In this document: piece by piece, positions 8,955 through 17,406 of the stretch
Position numbering within the stretch: the first letter of the stretch is position 1
Layout: each line of letters opens with the position of its first letter
Source: Rhodobacteraceae bacterium UBA3069
GTDB lineage: Bacteria > Pseudomonadota > Alphaproteobacteria > Rhodobacterales > Rhodobacteraceae
Direction of reading: 5' to 3'
NCBI GenBank assembly: GCA_002366795.1
Contig: DFBX01000123.1
Location: forward strand, 86,305 to 150,304
DNA length: 64,000 nt
Position numbers and translations under genes: made by a program
Notes under the pieces: model-generated
Databases searched by the model: none
What the model was told of the DNA's origin: nothing
Seen by the model: only the letters and a program-made list of their open reading frames with translations

Positions 8955-9887
8955 ATGCCGATCAAACTTCCCGCTGACCTTCCTGCCTTCGACGTGCTGA
9001 CGCGCGAGGGTGTGATGGTCATGTCGGAGGATCAGGCCTCGCGGCAGGATATCCGGCCACTGCGCATCGGGCTGCTGAACCTGATGCCCAAAAAGATCCA
9101 GACGGAAAACCAGTTCGCGCGGCTGATCGGGGCGACGCCCCTTCAGATCGAACTGTCGCTGATCCGGATGAGCGAGCATCAGGCCCGCAACACCGCCGCC
9201 GAACATATGGAAAGTTTCTATCGCCCCTTCGAAGAGGTCGCCGCCAGCGGCGAGAAATTCGATGGCCTGCTGATCACCGGCGCGCCCATCGAGCATCTGC
9301 CCTTCGAAGAAGTGACCTATTGGGACGAACTGACCCGGGTTTTCGATTGGACCCAGACCCATGTGCATTCCACCTTTGGCGTGTGCTGGGGTGGTATGGC
9401 GATGATCCACTACTTCCACGGGGTGAAAAAGCACCTGTTGGAAACCAAGCAATTTGGCTGCTACCGGCACATGAACCTTACCCCGCAAAGTCCCTACCTG
9501 AGAGGGTTTTCTGATGATCTGGTGATGCCCGTCAGCCGCTGGACCGAAATGCGCAAGGACGAGATTGAGGCCGCAAACCTGCCAATCCTTCTGCACTCGA
9601 ACGAGGTCGGCCCCGCATTGGTAGAAGACCCAGCGCATCGCGCGCTCTATATCTTCAACCATCTGGAATATGACAGCGGCACCCTGGCCGAAGAATATCA
9701 GCGCGACCTTGAAACAAACCAGATCGAGGGGGCGGAGATTCAGCTTCCAGTCAATTATTATCCCGGCAACGATCCTGAAACCACGCCGCCGAACCGTTGG
9801 CGCAGCCATGCGCATCTGCTGTATGGTAACTGGATCAACGCGATCTACCAGACCACGCCGTTCGATCTGGCCGCGATCGGAGAATAG
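8955..9887 (+). CDS. metAA: Homoserine O-acetyltransferase (MetA fold)
   Basis: This enzyme activates homoserine for methionine synthesis. The 310-residue protein matches MetA throughout: nucleophile Cys144 in FGVCWGGMA, and a conserved LNLMPKKIQTE start. In this family one residue near the acyl pocket sets specificity, Gly111 in E. coli for succinyl-CoA versus Glu for acetyl-CoA. Here GAPIE places Glu113 exactly 31 residues before the nucleophile, the same spacing as E. coli Gly111 to Cys142, so acetyl-CoA is the predicted donor. CGGAG lies about 10 bases upstream. I see no SAM-II riboswitch in the 51-base leader. The next gene starts 5 bases after its stop. Confidence 0.95.
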   Translation: MPIKLPADLPAFDVLTREGVMVMSEDQASRQDIRPLRIGLLNLMPKKIQTENQFARLIGATPLQIELSLIRMSEHQARNTAAEHMESFYRPFEEVAASGEKFDGLLITGAPIEHLPFEEVTYWDELTRVFDWTQTHVHSTFGVCWGGMAMIHYFHGVKKHLLETKQFGCYRHMNLTPQSPYLRGFSDDLVMPVSRWTEMRKDEIEAANLPILLHSNEVGPALVEDPAHRALYIFNHLEYDSGTLAEEYQRDLETNQIEGAEIQLPVNYYPGNDPETTPPNRWRSHAHLLYGNWINAIYQTTPFDLAAIGE

Positions 9888-9891
9888 GTCG

Positions 9892-10863
9892 ATGCTGGGC
9901 GCTGCTATGATGATGGCGATCCTTGGCGGCGGCGCTTTCGCGCTGGACCGTAAGGCCGACCTGCGCGAGGCCCGGGCCGAGGCAGAATACCCGCCCCTTG
10001 GCCAGTTCATCGAGGTAAAGGGCCGCTCCATCCATGCTTTCGTGCGCGGCGCGGGGCCTGACCTGGTTCTGATCCACGGCGCGGGCGGCAACCTGCGGGA
10101 CTGGACCATGGGAATGCTGCCCGATCTGGCCAAGCATTTCCGCGTCATCGCCTTTGACCGCCCCGGCCTGGGATGGAGCGACCGCGCCCCCGGATATGGT
10201 GGCGGGGCCTTTGCCACAAGGGGCGAAACCCCACGCGAACAAGCCCGCACCCTGCAAGCCGCTGCCGCGCAGTTAAACGTGAAAAATCCGGTGGTTATGG
10301 GGCACAGTTTTGGTGGCTCCGTGGCGCTGGCATGGGGGTTGGAACAGCCTGACAGCACCGCTGCGCTGGTGATCCTGTCCGGCGCGTCAAACCCGTGGGA
10401 AGGGCCGCTGGCCGCCACCTATACCCTGTTCGGATCGGCCTTGGGCGGTGCCTTCGTCGTTCCCTTCGTGACGACCTTTGCAAGCGATGAACAGGTGGTC
10501 GACACCCTGCACGGCATCTTTGAACCGCAGCCCCAGCCCCGCGCCTATGCCCGCCAGTTGGGCGCGGCCCTGACCCTGCGCCGCCCCGTGCTGCGCACAA
10601 ACGCGCGGCAGGTGCGCGGATTGAAAGCGGCCCTGAAATCCATGGTGCCGGACTATCCCGGCCTGCAAATGCCGGTCGAGATTGTCCACGGCACAGCCGA
10701 CACCGTTGTTCCCTTCGAAGTCCACGCGGCAAAACTGATCGACCAGATCCCGAATGCCACCCTGACCCCGCTGGATGGGCACGGCCACATGCCACATCAC
10801 ACCGACCCGGACGCAGTGGAACAGGCCGTGTTACGCGCCGCGCGCCGCGCCGGATTGCACTAG
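9892..10863 (+). CDS. Alpha/beta-hydrolase
   Basis: A 323-residue alpha/beta-hydrolase with a hydrophobic N-terminal helix (about residues 3-18) that may anchor it to the membrane or act as a signal. The oxyanion motif LIHGAGGNLRDW is followed by the nucleophile elbow GHSFGGS (Ser139), the acid in HGTADTVVP and the base in GHGHMPHH, a complete Ser-Asp-His triad. The substrate is unknown. The ATG at 9892 has GGAGAATAGG in front, within the metA stop region, so translation is probably coupled to the homoserine acetyltransferase gene. Confidence 0.88.
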   Translation: MLGAAMMMAILGGGAFALDRKADLREARAEAEYPPLGQFIEVKGRSIHAFVRGAGPDLVLIHGAGGNLRDWTMGMLPDLAKHFRVIAFDRPGLGWSDRAPGYGGGAFATRGETPREQARTLQAAAAQLNVKNPVVMGHSFGGSVALAWGLEQPDSTAALVILSGASNPWEGPLAATYTLFGSALGGAFVVPFVTTFASDEQVVDTLHGIFEPQPQPRAYARQLGAALTLRRPVLRTNARQVRGLKAALKSMVPDYPGLQMPVEIVHGTADTVVPFEVHAAKLIDQIPNATLTPLDGHGHMPHHTDPDAVEQAVLRAARRAGLH

Positions 10864-10908
10864 CCCCACCGCCCCGCCATACTGCCCACGACCCACAGGG
10901 AGAAGCCC

Positions 10909-11778
10909 ATGGACCTGCCATTCGACGGCGCCATCACCAAGTTTTTCGAGGAGGAGGCCCCCAACCCGATCCGCGATGCGATCGGCTGCGCCGAAAAGGG
11001 CGACATCCTGAACCCAGACTACCCCCATGACGAGCGCATGAAGCGCAAGGCCTACGACAAGGACATCGAGGCGCTGCAAATCGAACTGGTCAAGATGCAA
11101 GCCTGGGCGAAGGAAACCGGCGCACGGGTGGCCATCGTGTTCGAAGGCCGCGATGCTGCGGGAAAAGGCGGCACAATCAAGAGGTTCCGGGAAAACCTTA
11201 ATCCACGTGGCGCACGGGTGGTTGCCTTGTCGAAACCGACAGAAACCGAGGCAAGCCAGTGGTATTTCCAACGCTATATCGACCATCTGCCCGCGGGCGG
11301 TGAAATCGTGTTTTACGACCGGTCCTGGTATAACCGCGGCGTGGTCGAGCATGTGTTCGGCTTTTGCACGGGAGATCAACGCGCGCATTTCTTTACGCAG
11401 GTGCCCCAGTTCGAACAGATGCTGGTGGACGAGGGCATCCACCTGTTCAAGTTCTGGCTGAACGTGGGCCGTGCCGAGCAGTTGAATCGCTTTCTGGACC
11501 GCGAGAATGACCCGCTGAAACAGTGGAAACTGTCATGGATCGACGTGGAGGGTTTGAAGAAATGGGATGCTTATTCCGACGCCATCCAGGAAACGCTGGC
11601 GAAATCCCATAGCGATCTTGCACCTTGGACGGTGATCCGGTCGGATGACAAGAAACGTTCGCGTATCAATGCGATACGGCACGTTCTTCATGCGCTGGAC
11701 TATGCTCGCAAGGACAAGAAATCCATCGGCAAATGCGACGATCAGATCATCGGGGGCCCCGATATCTGGGATGCGTAA
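10909..11778 (+). CDS. ppk2: Polyphosphate kinase 2 (PPK2)
   Basis: PPK2 enzymes transfer phosphate between polyphosphate and nucleotides. The 289-residue protein has a single PPK2 domain with Walker A EGRDAAGKGGT (about 79-89), the Walker B/lid segment FYDRSWYNRGVVEHV and the C-terminal SDDKKRSRINAIRH. The length and motif set match single-domain class I PPK2, which mostly phosphorylates nucleoside diphosphates; the class is inference. AGGGAGAAG precedes the ATG. Its last codons overlap the start of a TetR gene by 8 bases, a tight translational link that may couple polyphosphate metabolism to that regulator. Confidence 0.95.
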   Translation: MDLPFDGAITKFFEEEAPNPIRDAIGCAEKGDILNPDYPHDERMKRKAYDKDIEALQIELVKMQAWAKETGARVAIVFEGRDAAGKGGTIKRFRENLNPRGARVVALSKPTETEASQWYFQRYIDHLPAGGEIVFYDRSWYNRGVVEHVFGFCTGDQRAHFFTQVPQFEQMLVDEGIHLFKFWLNVGRAEQLNRFLDRENDPLKQWKLSWIDVEGLKKWDAYSDAIQETLAKSHSDLAPWTVIRSDDKKRSRINAIRHVLHALDYARKDKKSIGKCDDQIIGGPDIWDA

Positions 11779-12388
11779 GCGTGGCTACCATCACGGCAAT
11801 CTTCGCCAGGCACTGGTCGAGGCGGCGCTGGACCTGATCGAGGCGAAAGGCCCGACCGGCTTCACCCTGTCCGAGGCGGCGAAACAGGCGGGCGTCACCC
11901 CCGCCGCCGTCTACCGCCATTTCGAGGGGCGCGAGGACCTGATCGCCGAAGCCGCGCGGCAGGGATACGAGATTTTCGCCGACGTGATGCAATACGCCTA
12001 TGACAAGGGCCAGCCCTCGGCCCTAGCGGCGTTCGAAGCAACGGGCCGCGCTTACCTGGCCTTTGCCCGCAAGTATCCAGGCCATTACATCGCCATGTTC
12101 GAAAGCGGCATTTCGGTCAATCGTACGCCGGAACTGGCCGCAGTGTCATCAAAGGCGCGCGGCGTGCTGGAACGGGCGGCGGCGGAACTCAGCCAACATA
12201 TCCCGCCAGAAAAACGCCCGCCGGCAGCGATGTTCTCGGCGCATATCTGGGCGCTTTCACATGGCGTGGTCGAACTGTTCGCGCGGAATTCACCTGGCAC
12301 GCAAAGCCCCTTCCCGCCCGAAGATCTGTTGGAATCCGGCATAGGGATCTACCTGCGCGGGCTTGGCCTGATCGACCCCGACATGTAA
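11771..12388 (+). CDS. TetR/AcrR-family transcriptional regulator
   Basis: A 205-residue regulator whose N-terminal helix-turn-helix (about residues 6-52, with SEAAKQAGVTPAAVYRHF) is followed by a C-terminal TetR_C-type ligand domain. The ATG at 11771 lies within the last codons of ppk2, giving an 8-base overlap; longer upstream in-frame starts would overlap ppk2 more deeply and add no family sequence. The ligand and targets are unknown. Co-transcription with ppk2 suggests it may regulate its own operon. Confidence 0.88.
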   Translation: MRKRGYHHGNLRQALVEAALDLIEAKGPTGFTLSEAAKQAGVTPAAVYRHFEGREDLIAEAARQGYEIFADVMQYAYDKGQPSALAAFEATGRAYLAFARKYPGHYIAMFESGISVNRTPELAAVSSKARGVLERAAAELSQHIPPEKRPPAAMFSAHIWALSHGVVELFARNSPGTQSPFPPEDLLESGIGIYLRGLGLIDPDM

Positions 12389-12540
12389 CCTTTGAAAATC
12401 TATCCAAGTGCCAGTTTTCCACTGGACAGCAGCGCCACGCCGACATATCTGATTGTTTATATCAGTTTCTTAGCAAGCCTTCGCCAGCAACGGGCCAAAC
12501 GCCCACCTGACCGGAAATGAAACGCTAAGGGACAAAACAA

Positions 12541-13179
12541 ATGACCCCCATCAAAACGATCATCGCGGCGGCCGCTGTCGCTGCCCTACCCCAGTTCGCC
12601 CATGCAGACATCGAATGGACCCTCGGCGGTGCCGTTGTCGGTGCCTTTGACACGTCAGACGGGCTGGACCATTCGGAAACCACCGGCGAGGTTTTCATCG
12701 AAGGCGTTTATAACGGCTTGCACGGTGGCATCTGGCTGGGCACGATCTATCAAGACCCCAATGACGACGCCGAAATCGAAATCTCGCTGGGCTATGGCGG
12801 CGAGGCCGGCAAGATCGGTTATGACGTGACGCTGACCGGATACTACCTGAACAACAGCAAGTTCGACCATGCGGGACTTGGGTTCGAACTATCCTACGCG
12901 CTGACCGACACCGTCACCGGCATCGCCTTTGCCGAGGTGGACCCGGATTCGGGCGATTGGGACCGCGAACTGGCGCTGGAATTCGCCGTCACCGACAAGA
13001 TCACGGCCTGGGGTCTGTTGGGTAAATCCGATGCAGATGCGAACCGCTATGGCGAGGTCGGCGCATCCTATGCGCTGAACGATTTCACCGCGCTGGAACT
13101 GCTTTACGAAGATGCGGACGACAGCAATGGGACCTTGTCGCTGATCGTGGCGTTCGAAACCAGTATCTTTGGCGGCTAA
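12541..13179 (+). CDS. TorF-family (Gcw_chp) putative outer membrane porin
   Basis: A 212-residue exported protein. Signal peptide residues 1-21 end AHA before DIEWTLGG; the rest is alternating beta-strand sequence rich in Gly, Asp and aromatic residues, ending in Phe-containing strands as in small barrels of the TorF/Gcw_chp family. These are proposed outer membrane porins of unknown substrate. It stands alone with its own 150-base upstream region and a strong terminator downstream. Confidence 0.75.
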   Translation: MTPIKTIIAAAAVAALPQFAHADIEWTLGGAVVGAFDTSDGLDHSETTGEVFIEGVYNGLHGGIWLGTIYQDPNDDAEIEISLGYGGEAGKIGYDVTLTGYYLNNSKFDHAGLGFELSYALTDTVTGIAFAEVDPDSGDWDRELALEFAVTDKITAWGLLGKSDADANRYGEVGASYALNDFTALELLYEDADDSNGTLSLIVAFETSIFGG

Positions 13180-13236
13180 CCCCGCCTTGCGGTGCCAACA
13201 GGCACCGCGCCCCGCCCTTTAATCATGCACAAAACG

Positions 13237-13264
13237 AAAAGGGCCGCTTCACAGCGGCCCTTTT
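13237..13264. terminator. Bidirectional intrinsic terminator
   Basis: An 11-bp stem, AAAAGGGCCGC at 13237-13247 with GCGGCCCTTTT at 13254-13264, lies between the convergent TorF gene and rpsI. Confidence 0.9.
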
Positions 13265-13287
13265 CATGTCCATCGTCCAAAAAGCGA

Positions 13288-13791
13288 TTAACGCTTGGAG
13301 AACTGGAAGCTCTTACGGGCTTTCGCCTTGCCGTATTTCTTACGTTCCACAACGCGGCTGTCGCGGGTCAGGAAGCCGGCGGCTTTCAGTGCACCACGCA
13401 GGCTGGGATCGTACAGTTGCAGGGCCTTGGAAATGCCGTGCTTGACTGCACCGGCCTGACCGGAAAGACCGCCGCCTTTGACGGTTGCGTAAACGTCGAA
13501 CTGACCGTCCACGTTGGCAACCTGAAACGGCTGGCGCAGGATCATCTGCAGCACGGGGCGAGCGAAGTATTTGTTCAGCTCGCGACCGTTGACGGTGACC
13601 TTGCCGGAACCCGGCTTGATCCAAACGCGTGCGACAGCGTCTTTACGCTTGCCGGTGGCGTAGGAACGGCCCAGTTTGTCACGGACGGGTTCACGGGGGG
13701 TCAGCTCTTCTGCGACCGACCCTTGGACGCCACCGATATTCTCGGTCACGGCACCTTGCAGCTCTTCGAGCGAATTGATCTGATCAGCCAT
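13288..13791 (-). CDS. rpsI: 30S ribosomal protein S9 (uS9)
   Basis: Component of the small-subunit head; its C-terminal tail reaches the P-site tRNA. The 167-residue protein has the alphaproteobacterial acidic N-terminal extension (about 40 residues), then the S9 core GRSYATGKRKDAVARVW and the basic tail ending SFQFSKR. It follows rplM with a 2-base gap, the usual rplM-rpsI operon. Confidence 0.98.
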   Translation of the reverse strand: MADQINSLEELQGAVTENIGGVQGSVAEELTPREPVRDKLGRSYATGKRKDAVARVWIKPGSGKVTVNGRELNKYFARPVLQMILRQPFQVANVDGQFDVYATVKGGGLSGQAGAVKHGISKALQLYDPSLRGALKAAGFLTRDSRVVERKKYGKAKARKSFQFSKR

Positions 13792-13793
13792 CG

Positions 13794-14255
13794 TTACACC
13801 CGCGTATTCTTGGAGTTCATGGATTTCACATCCAGCACTTCAGGCGCTTGCGCCTCGTGCGGATGTTCGGAACCGGCATAGACGCGCAGGTTGGTCATGA
13901 CCTTGCGCGACAGGCGGTTGCCCGGCAGCATGCGCTTGACAGCGGCGGTCACGACGCGCTCGGGGTAGGCACCCTCGAGGATCTGTTCCGCGGTGCGGTA
14001 CTTGATGCCGCCCGGGTGGCCGGTGTGCCAGTAGTATTTCTTGTCCGTGCGCTTCTTGCCGGTCATCTGCACCTTGTCGGCGTTGATGATGATCACGTTA
14101 TCACCCATGTCCATGTGGGGGGTGAAGGACGGCTTGTGCTTGCCGCGCAGGCGCATGGCGACGATCGAGGCGAGACGGCCCAGCACCACGCCTTCGGCGT
14201 CGATGATGATCCATTTCTTCTCGATATCTGCCGGAGTAGCAGAGAAGGTTTTCAT
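13794..14255 (-). CDS. rplM: 50S ribosomal protein L13 (uL13)
   Basis: An early-assembling large-subunit protein. The 153 residues match L13 along their length, starting MKTFSATPADIEKKW and including the GRLASIVAMRLRGKHK and YYWHTGHPGG segments. The ATG at 14255 follows AAGGG; a longer upstream frame has no L13 sequence. It is the first gene of the rplM-rpsI operon. Confidence 0.98.
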   Translation of the reverse strand: MKTFSATPADIEKKWIIIDAEGVVLGRLASIVAMRLRGKHKPSFTPHMDMGDNVIIINADKVQMTGKKRTDKKYYWHTGHPGGIKYRTAEQILEGAYPERVVTAAVKRMLPGNRLSRKVMTNLRVYAGSEHPHEAQAPEVLDVKSMNSKNTRV

Positions 14256-14322
14256 GGCGGGATTACCCTTGTTTAAGTGAAGACATCCGTGGCGGACCCC
14301 GGCTGCCGAATTCGATTGCGGG

Positions 14323-14350
14323 GTTATATACGGGCGGGAAGTCACGTCAA
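14323..14350 (-). promoter_or_regulatory. Promoter of rplM-rpsI
   Basis: On the minus strand TTGACG (14350-14345) and TATAAC (14328-14323) are spaced by 16 bases, about 70 bases before the rplM start, a near-consensus housekeeping promoter as expected for a ribosomal operon. Confidence 0.65.
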
Positions 14351-14439
14351 GCGCCATTGATTGCTATTTATTGCTATTAATCAATAGCTTACGAAATAGG
14401 TATCAATTTACCCCATTCAAGAACCGCCACGAGGCCAGT

Positions 14440-15873
14440 TCAGACAGAGATGTTTTCCGGCGGACTGTCCAGAAGCCGGCGCAGGGTGGCCATTGCCTCT
14501 TCGAAGCGGCCGGGGGCGATCTGCCCGTTGATGGCGATCCGCACCGCATGAATGGCGCGCCCGTCACGCGGGGAAAACTCGTCCGCCGATTTCAGAACCA
14601 CGCCCGCGCTTTCTGCTTCGCGGCAGAAACTATGCACCCGCCAGCCGCGGGGCAATTCGACCCACAGGAACGGCACATCGGGCAGCCAGTTCACAGAATG
14701 CCCTCCCAGATGGTTCAGCGCAATGCGCAGGTCGTCGTTGATGCGCGCGCGGATCGCCTCGGCAATGGCGGGCAAGGCGGGGTCGTTCACGACGCTGGCA
14801 AACAGGTCCGTCACCATCCGCGCCACGCCAAAGGAATTGTGCAGCGCCGCCCGGGCAAGGCTGTGGCCCCACCCTTCGGGCGCAAGGGCAAAGCCGATAC
14901 GCAAAGCCGGCGTGATGGATTTCGAAGGCGAGGTCACATACCAACCCAGGTCGGGCAACAAGGCGCGGTAACTTTCGCCGCGATGCGGGCCGGTGCGATA
15001 GCAATCGTCGTCCAGCACATGAATGCCATTGCGTCGGGCCACCTCGGCGATCTCCAGCCGCCGTTGCGGGCTGGTGGACATGGCGGTGGGGTTGCACACC
15101 TCGGCCGAGGTGCAGAAAACCTGCGCCTTGTGCTGCAAAGCCAGACGTTCCAGCGCCTTGGGGTCTGGCCCGTGTTCATCCCACGGCACCGAAACCGTCC
15201 GCGCCCGCAACAGCTCTGCCGCGCGGCGATACCCCGAGTAGGTCAGCTCGTCGGTCAGGATCACCGGCTCGCCCCCTTCCAGCAGGCATTGCAGGACCAT
15301 CACGATGGCCGACTGACCGCCATGGGCCACGACCACGTCTTCCTCGGAAAAGGGGCCAATCGGGGCGCTGCCCATCCAATGGCGGAACGCCTCGCGCGCC
15401 GAGGCATCGGTCAGACGTGACGGGTAGCGCAGCAAATGTTCGACAGGGGCGGTCTGGGCCACGGCCACAAGCCCCGCCCGCAGCAGCCCCCCCTGGCCCA
15501 GATCTGGCAATTTCGGGCTTCGCAGATCGGCAACCGCGGGCCAATCGGGCGTGGACAGTGCGACATCCGGCAGAATCGGTCGGGCAACGGGCAAGGTGGC
15601 CGGACCTTCTGCCACAAAGGTTCCACGCCCGACGCCGGCGGTCAGCAACCCTTCCTCCGTCAGGATGGTATAGGCCCGCGCCACAGTGTTCGGGGTCACG
15701 CCAACGCGCCACGCCAGTTCGCGCACCGCAGGCAGTTTATCGCCGGATTTCAGCAGCTTGCCCGCGATGGCCGCGCGCAATCCCCGTGCCAGCCCCTGAT
15801 ACTTGGCCCGCCCCGCCGCCGCGATGGCGGGAGCAAGGGTTTCGACCAGGTCACCCTGCAACATTGTATCCAT
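14440..15873 (-). CDS. MocR/GntR-type regulator with aminotransferase domain
   Basis: A 477-residue fusion of an N-terminal GntR winged helix (about residues 20-90, with LPAVRELAWRVGVTPNTVARAY) and a fold-type I aminotransferase domain. PLP-binding Lys318 lies in SPSKSITPALR, with NPT at 261-263 and the Asp in VLDDDC, so cofactor binding looks intact. MocR proteins usually sense PLP or an amino compound and control a divergent gene. Here the divergent neighbour is a DUF1127 gene 95 bases away. A perfect TGTA-type palindrome overlaps its own start codon, suggesting autoregulation. Confidence 0.92.
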   Translation of the reverse strand: MDTMLQGDLVETLAPAIAAAGRAKYQGLARGLRAAIAGKLLKSGDKLPAVRELAWRVGVTPNTVARAYTILTEEGLLTAGVGRGTFVAEGPATLPVARPILPDVALSTPDWPAVADLRSPKLPDLGQGGLLRAGLVAVAQTAPVEHLLRYPSRLTDASAREAFRHWMGSAPIGPFSEEDVVVAHGGQSAIVMVLQCLLEGGEPVILTDELTYSGYRRAAELLRARTVSVPWDEHGPDPKALERLALQHKAQVFCTSAEVCNPTAMSTSPQRRLEIAEVARRNGIHVLDDDCYRTGPHRGESYRALLPDLGWYVTSPSKSITPALRIGFALAPEGWGHSLARAALHNSFGVARMVTDLFASVVNDPALPAIAEAIRARINDDLRIALNHLGGHSVNWLPDVPFLWVELPRGWRVHSFCREAESAGVVLKSADEFSPRDGRAIHAVRIAINGQIAPGRFEEAMATLRRLLDSPPENISV

Positions 15874-15879
15874 TACAAT
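15863..15879. promoter_or_regulatory. Palindrome over the MocR start codon, candidate operator
   Basis: ATTGTA-N5-TACAAT is a perfect inverted repeat containing the start codon of the MocR gene (15871-15873). It shares the TGTA/TACA core with the palindrome at 15921-15931. Confidence 0.45.
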
Positions 15880-15920
15880 CTTTCCATAGACGCGCTACAT
15901 TTTGCTTTGTATCAATATAA

Positions 15921-15931
15921 ATGTAGTACAT
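15921..15931. promoter_or_regulatory. Palindrome in the MocR-DUF1127 intergenic region
   Basis: ATGTAGTACAT is a perfect 5-1-5 inverted repeat 38 bases before the DUF1127 start, in an AT-rich promoter region. Candidate MocR operator by position and by its TGTA/TACA core. Confidence 0.4.
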
Positions 15932-15968
15932 ACCAAATTGTGTCAATACTTTCATAAGGATTTTGATC

Positions 15969-16202
15969 ATGTCACCGCAGCACGCCCTGCACCCTGCCCT
16001 TGCCGATCTTTACAACAACAGCCTGCGCCTTCCGATCATGGCCCGCGTTGCACTGGCCGTGGCGGTGACCTTGACCAAATGGGACGCCCGATATCGCACG
16101 CGAAAGCAGCTGAAACGCCTTTCGCCGGAACAACTGTTCGATATCGGCTTCACACGCGAGGCGGCTCACACAGAGGCCTCTCGTCCATTCTGGCGCGATT
16201 GA
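15969..16202 (+). CDS. DUF1127 domain protein
   Basis: A 77-residue basic protein. The C-terminal DUF1127 motif RTRKQLKRLSPEQLFDIGFT is followed by a short tail ending RPFW. Small Arg-rich DUF1127 proteins bind RNA or affect phosphate and stress physiology in several alphaproteobacteria; the role here is unknown. AAGGA lies 8 bases before the ATG at 15969; an in-frame TTG at 15963 is less likely. It is divergent from the MocR gene and ends with a strong terminator. Confidence 0.88.
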   Translation: MSPQHALHPALADLYNNSLRLPIMARVALAVAVTLTKWDARYRTRKQLKRLSPEQLFDIGFTREAAHTEASRPFWRD

Positions 16203-16231
16203 CATCCCCGTCAGCGCCGGAATGCACTCAA

Positions 16232-16258
16232 GCCGGGACCACGCGTCCCGGCCTTTTT
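16232..16258 (+). terminator. Intrinsic terminator of the DUF1127 gene
   Basis: An 8-bp stem GCCGGGAC (16232-16239) with GTCCCGGC (16245-16252) and a 5-base loop, followed by CTTTTTGTTTTTT. Confidence 0.92.
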
Positions 16259-16368
16259 GTTTTTTCTGGCGCGACGCTACAGTGCAACACTTCAGCACAT
16301 GCCACCTCGGATTGTTTGCGCCCATTGGAATAACTGCCATAGCGAACAGAAATTTCAGAGGAACCAGT

Positions 16369-16815
16369 ATGAACATTTTCAGCAAACCCATCATCGCTCT
16401 CGGCCTCGCCGCCCTCGTCGCGGGCTGTACCGAGTATTCCGAGGTGACCACGCCGCCGGTGACGGCCAGCGCCAAACATTCCAGCGTGTAAGAGCGCATC
16501 AAGGGCTTTACCGAACCGGTCGTGCGCACCGTGGTCAAGGAAGGCAATAACACCAAGGAAACCACCGGCATCAAATGCACGCTCGATTCGGCTGAACTGA
16601 AGGCCAGCGTGATCACGCCCGCCAAGGTCCGCATTCCCGTCATGCAGGGCCAGTCGACACAGATCTATGGCAAATGCACAGGTGGCGGCATGACCGGCAC
16701 GCAAACCGTGCAGCCCAACTTGCAAGGCACGGCCGTTGGCGGTTCAGGCACAGTGGGGTTGGTTGCGGCCATCGTCTCTACCGCGATCGTTGCCTCGCAG
16801 GACAAATGGGGCTAA
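16369..16815 (+). pseudogene. Lipoprotein gene interrupted by an in-frame TAA
   Basis: The ATG at 16369 starts a lipoprotein signal peptide with lipobox LVAGC (Cys20). The frame stops at TAA 16489-16491 after AKHSSV but continues open in the same frame as ERIKGFTEPVVRTVVKEG and on to TAA at 16813-16815. The downstream part contains two cysteines and a glycine-rich tail ending in a hydrophobic helix (VGLVAAIVSTAIVA). One base change, for example TAT or TAC to TAA, explains the break, giving an original of about 148 residues. Its function is unknown. It could still express a truncated lipoprotein of 40 residues. Confidence 0.7.
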
Positions 16816-16888
16816 GGCGCGAACGGAATGCCCATCGTGATCGAGATGAAGAAAACAGACTAACTCATTGTGGTATATTGATTTAGTG

Positions 16889-16920
16889 AAAAGGGTGCGC
16901 CGCTGTCGCGCCCTTTTTTT
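16889..16920. terminator. Intrinsic terminator
   Basis: An 11-bp stem (one G-T pair) with a 7-base loop between 16889-16899 and 16907-16917, followed by seven T. It lies between the broken lipoprotein gene and the convergent thioesterase gene. Confidence 0.85.
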
Positions 16921-16925
16921 GGAAC

Positions 16926-17348
16926 CTATTTCGGCGGGATCGAATAGGTCATCGAGGCCCGCGCGACCGGCGCATCGACGCCTTCGGAATAGATCAGCAC
17001 ATCGCCCACAGCCAGCACGCGGCCCAATTTCAAAAGCCTGCATTCCGCAATCAGGTCCGTATTCGCCGCCGGTTTGCGCATGAAATCAAGCGAGCAATTG
17101 GTCGTCACCGCCAGCGCCTTTGGTCCGATCATCGCCAGGATCGCCAGATAAACCGACACATCCGCCAGCGCGAACATTGTAGGACCGGACACCGTGCCGC
17201 CGGGGCGCAGGTGTTTTTCGGTCACGACCTGCCGCACGGTGATCTTCATGTCCGACACGTTTTCGACCACGAAATCCTCTGCCACCTGCGGAAATGCGAC
17301 CTTGATGAACTCCATCAAGGCATTTCGATCCATTTTCAGCGCGCTCAT
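16926..17348 (-). CDS. PaaI-type hotdog-fold acyl-CoA thioesterase
   Basis: A 140-residue hotdog-fold protein of the PaaI/YbgC-like group. The segment RPGGTVSGPTMFALADVSVY holds the conserved G-G-x-x-x-x-x-x-x-x-D pattern around the catalytic Asp, and the C-terminal strands contain RPAANTDLIAECRLLKLGR. It probably hydrolyses an acyl-CoA. The ATG at 17348 follows GGGGAGAA; an upstream in-frame start adds no family sequence. It is divergent from an enoyl-CoA hydratase gene with 58 bases between starts, suggesting a shared control region and a joint role in acyl-CoA metabolism. Confidence 0.85.
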   Translation of the reverse strand: MSALKMDRNALMEFIKVAFPQVAEDFVVENVSDMKITVRQVVTEKHLRPGGTVSGPTMFALADVSVYLAILAMIGPKALAVTTNCSLDFMRKPAANTDLIAECRLLKLGRVLAVGDVLIYSEGVDAPVARASMTYSIPPK

Positions 17349-17406
17349 TCTTGTTCTCCCCTCGTCTCTGCACATAGAATTGTCGCCAAATGGAGGAGAG
17401 AACAAG

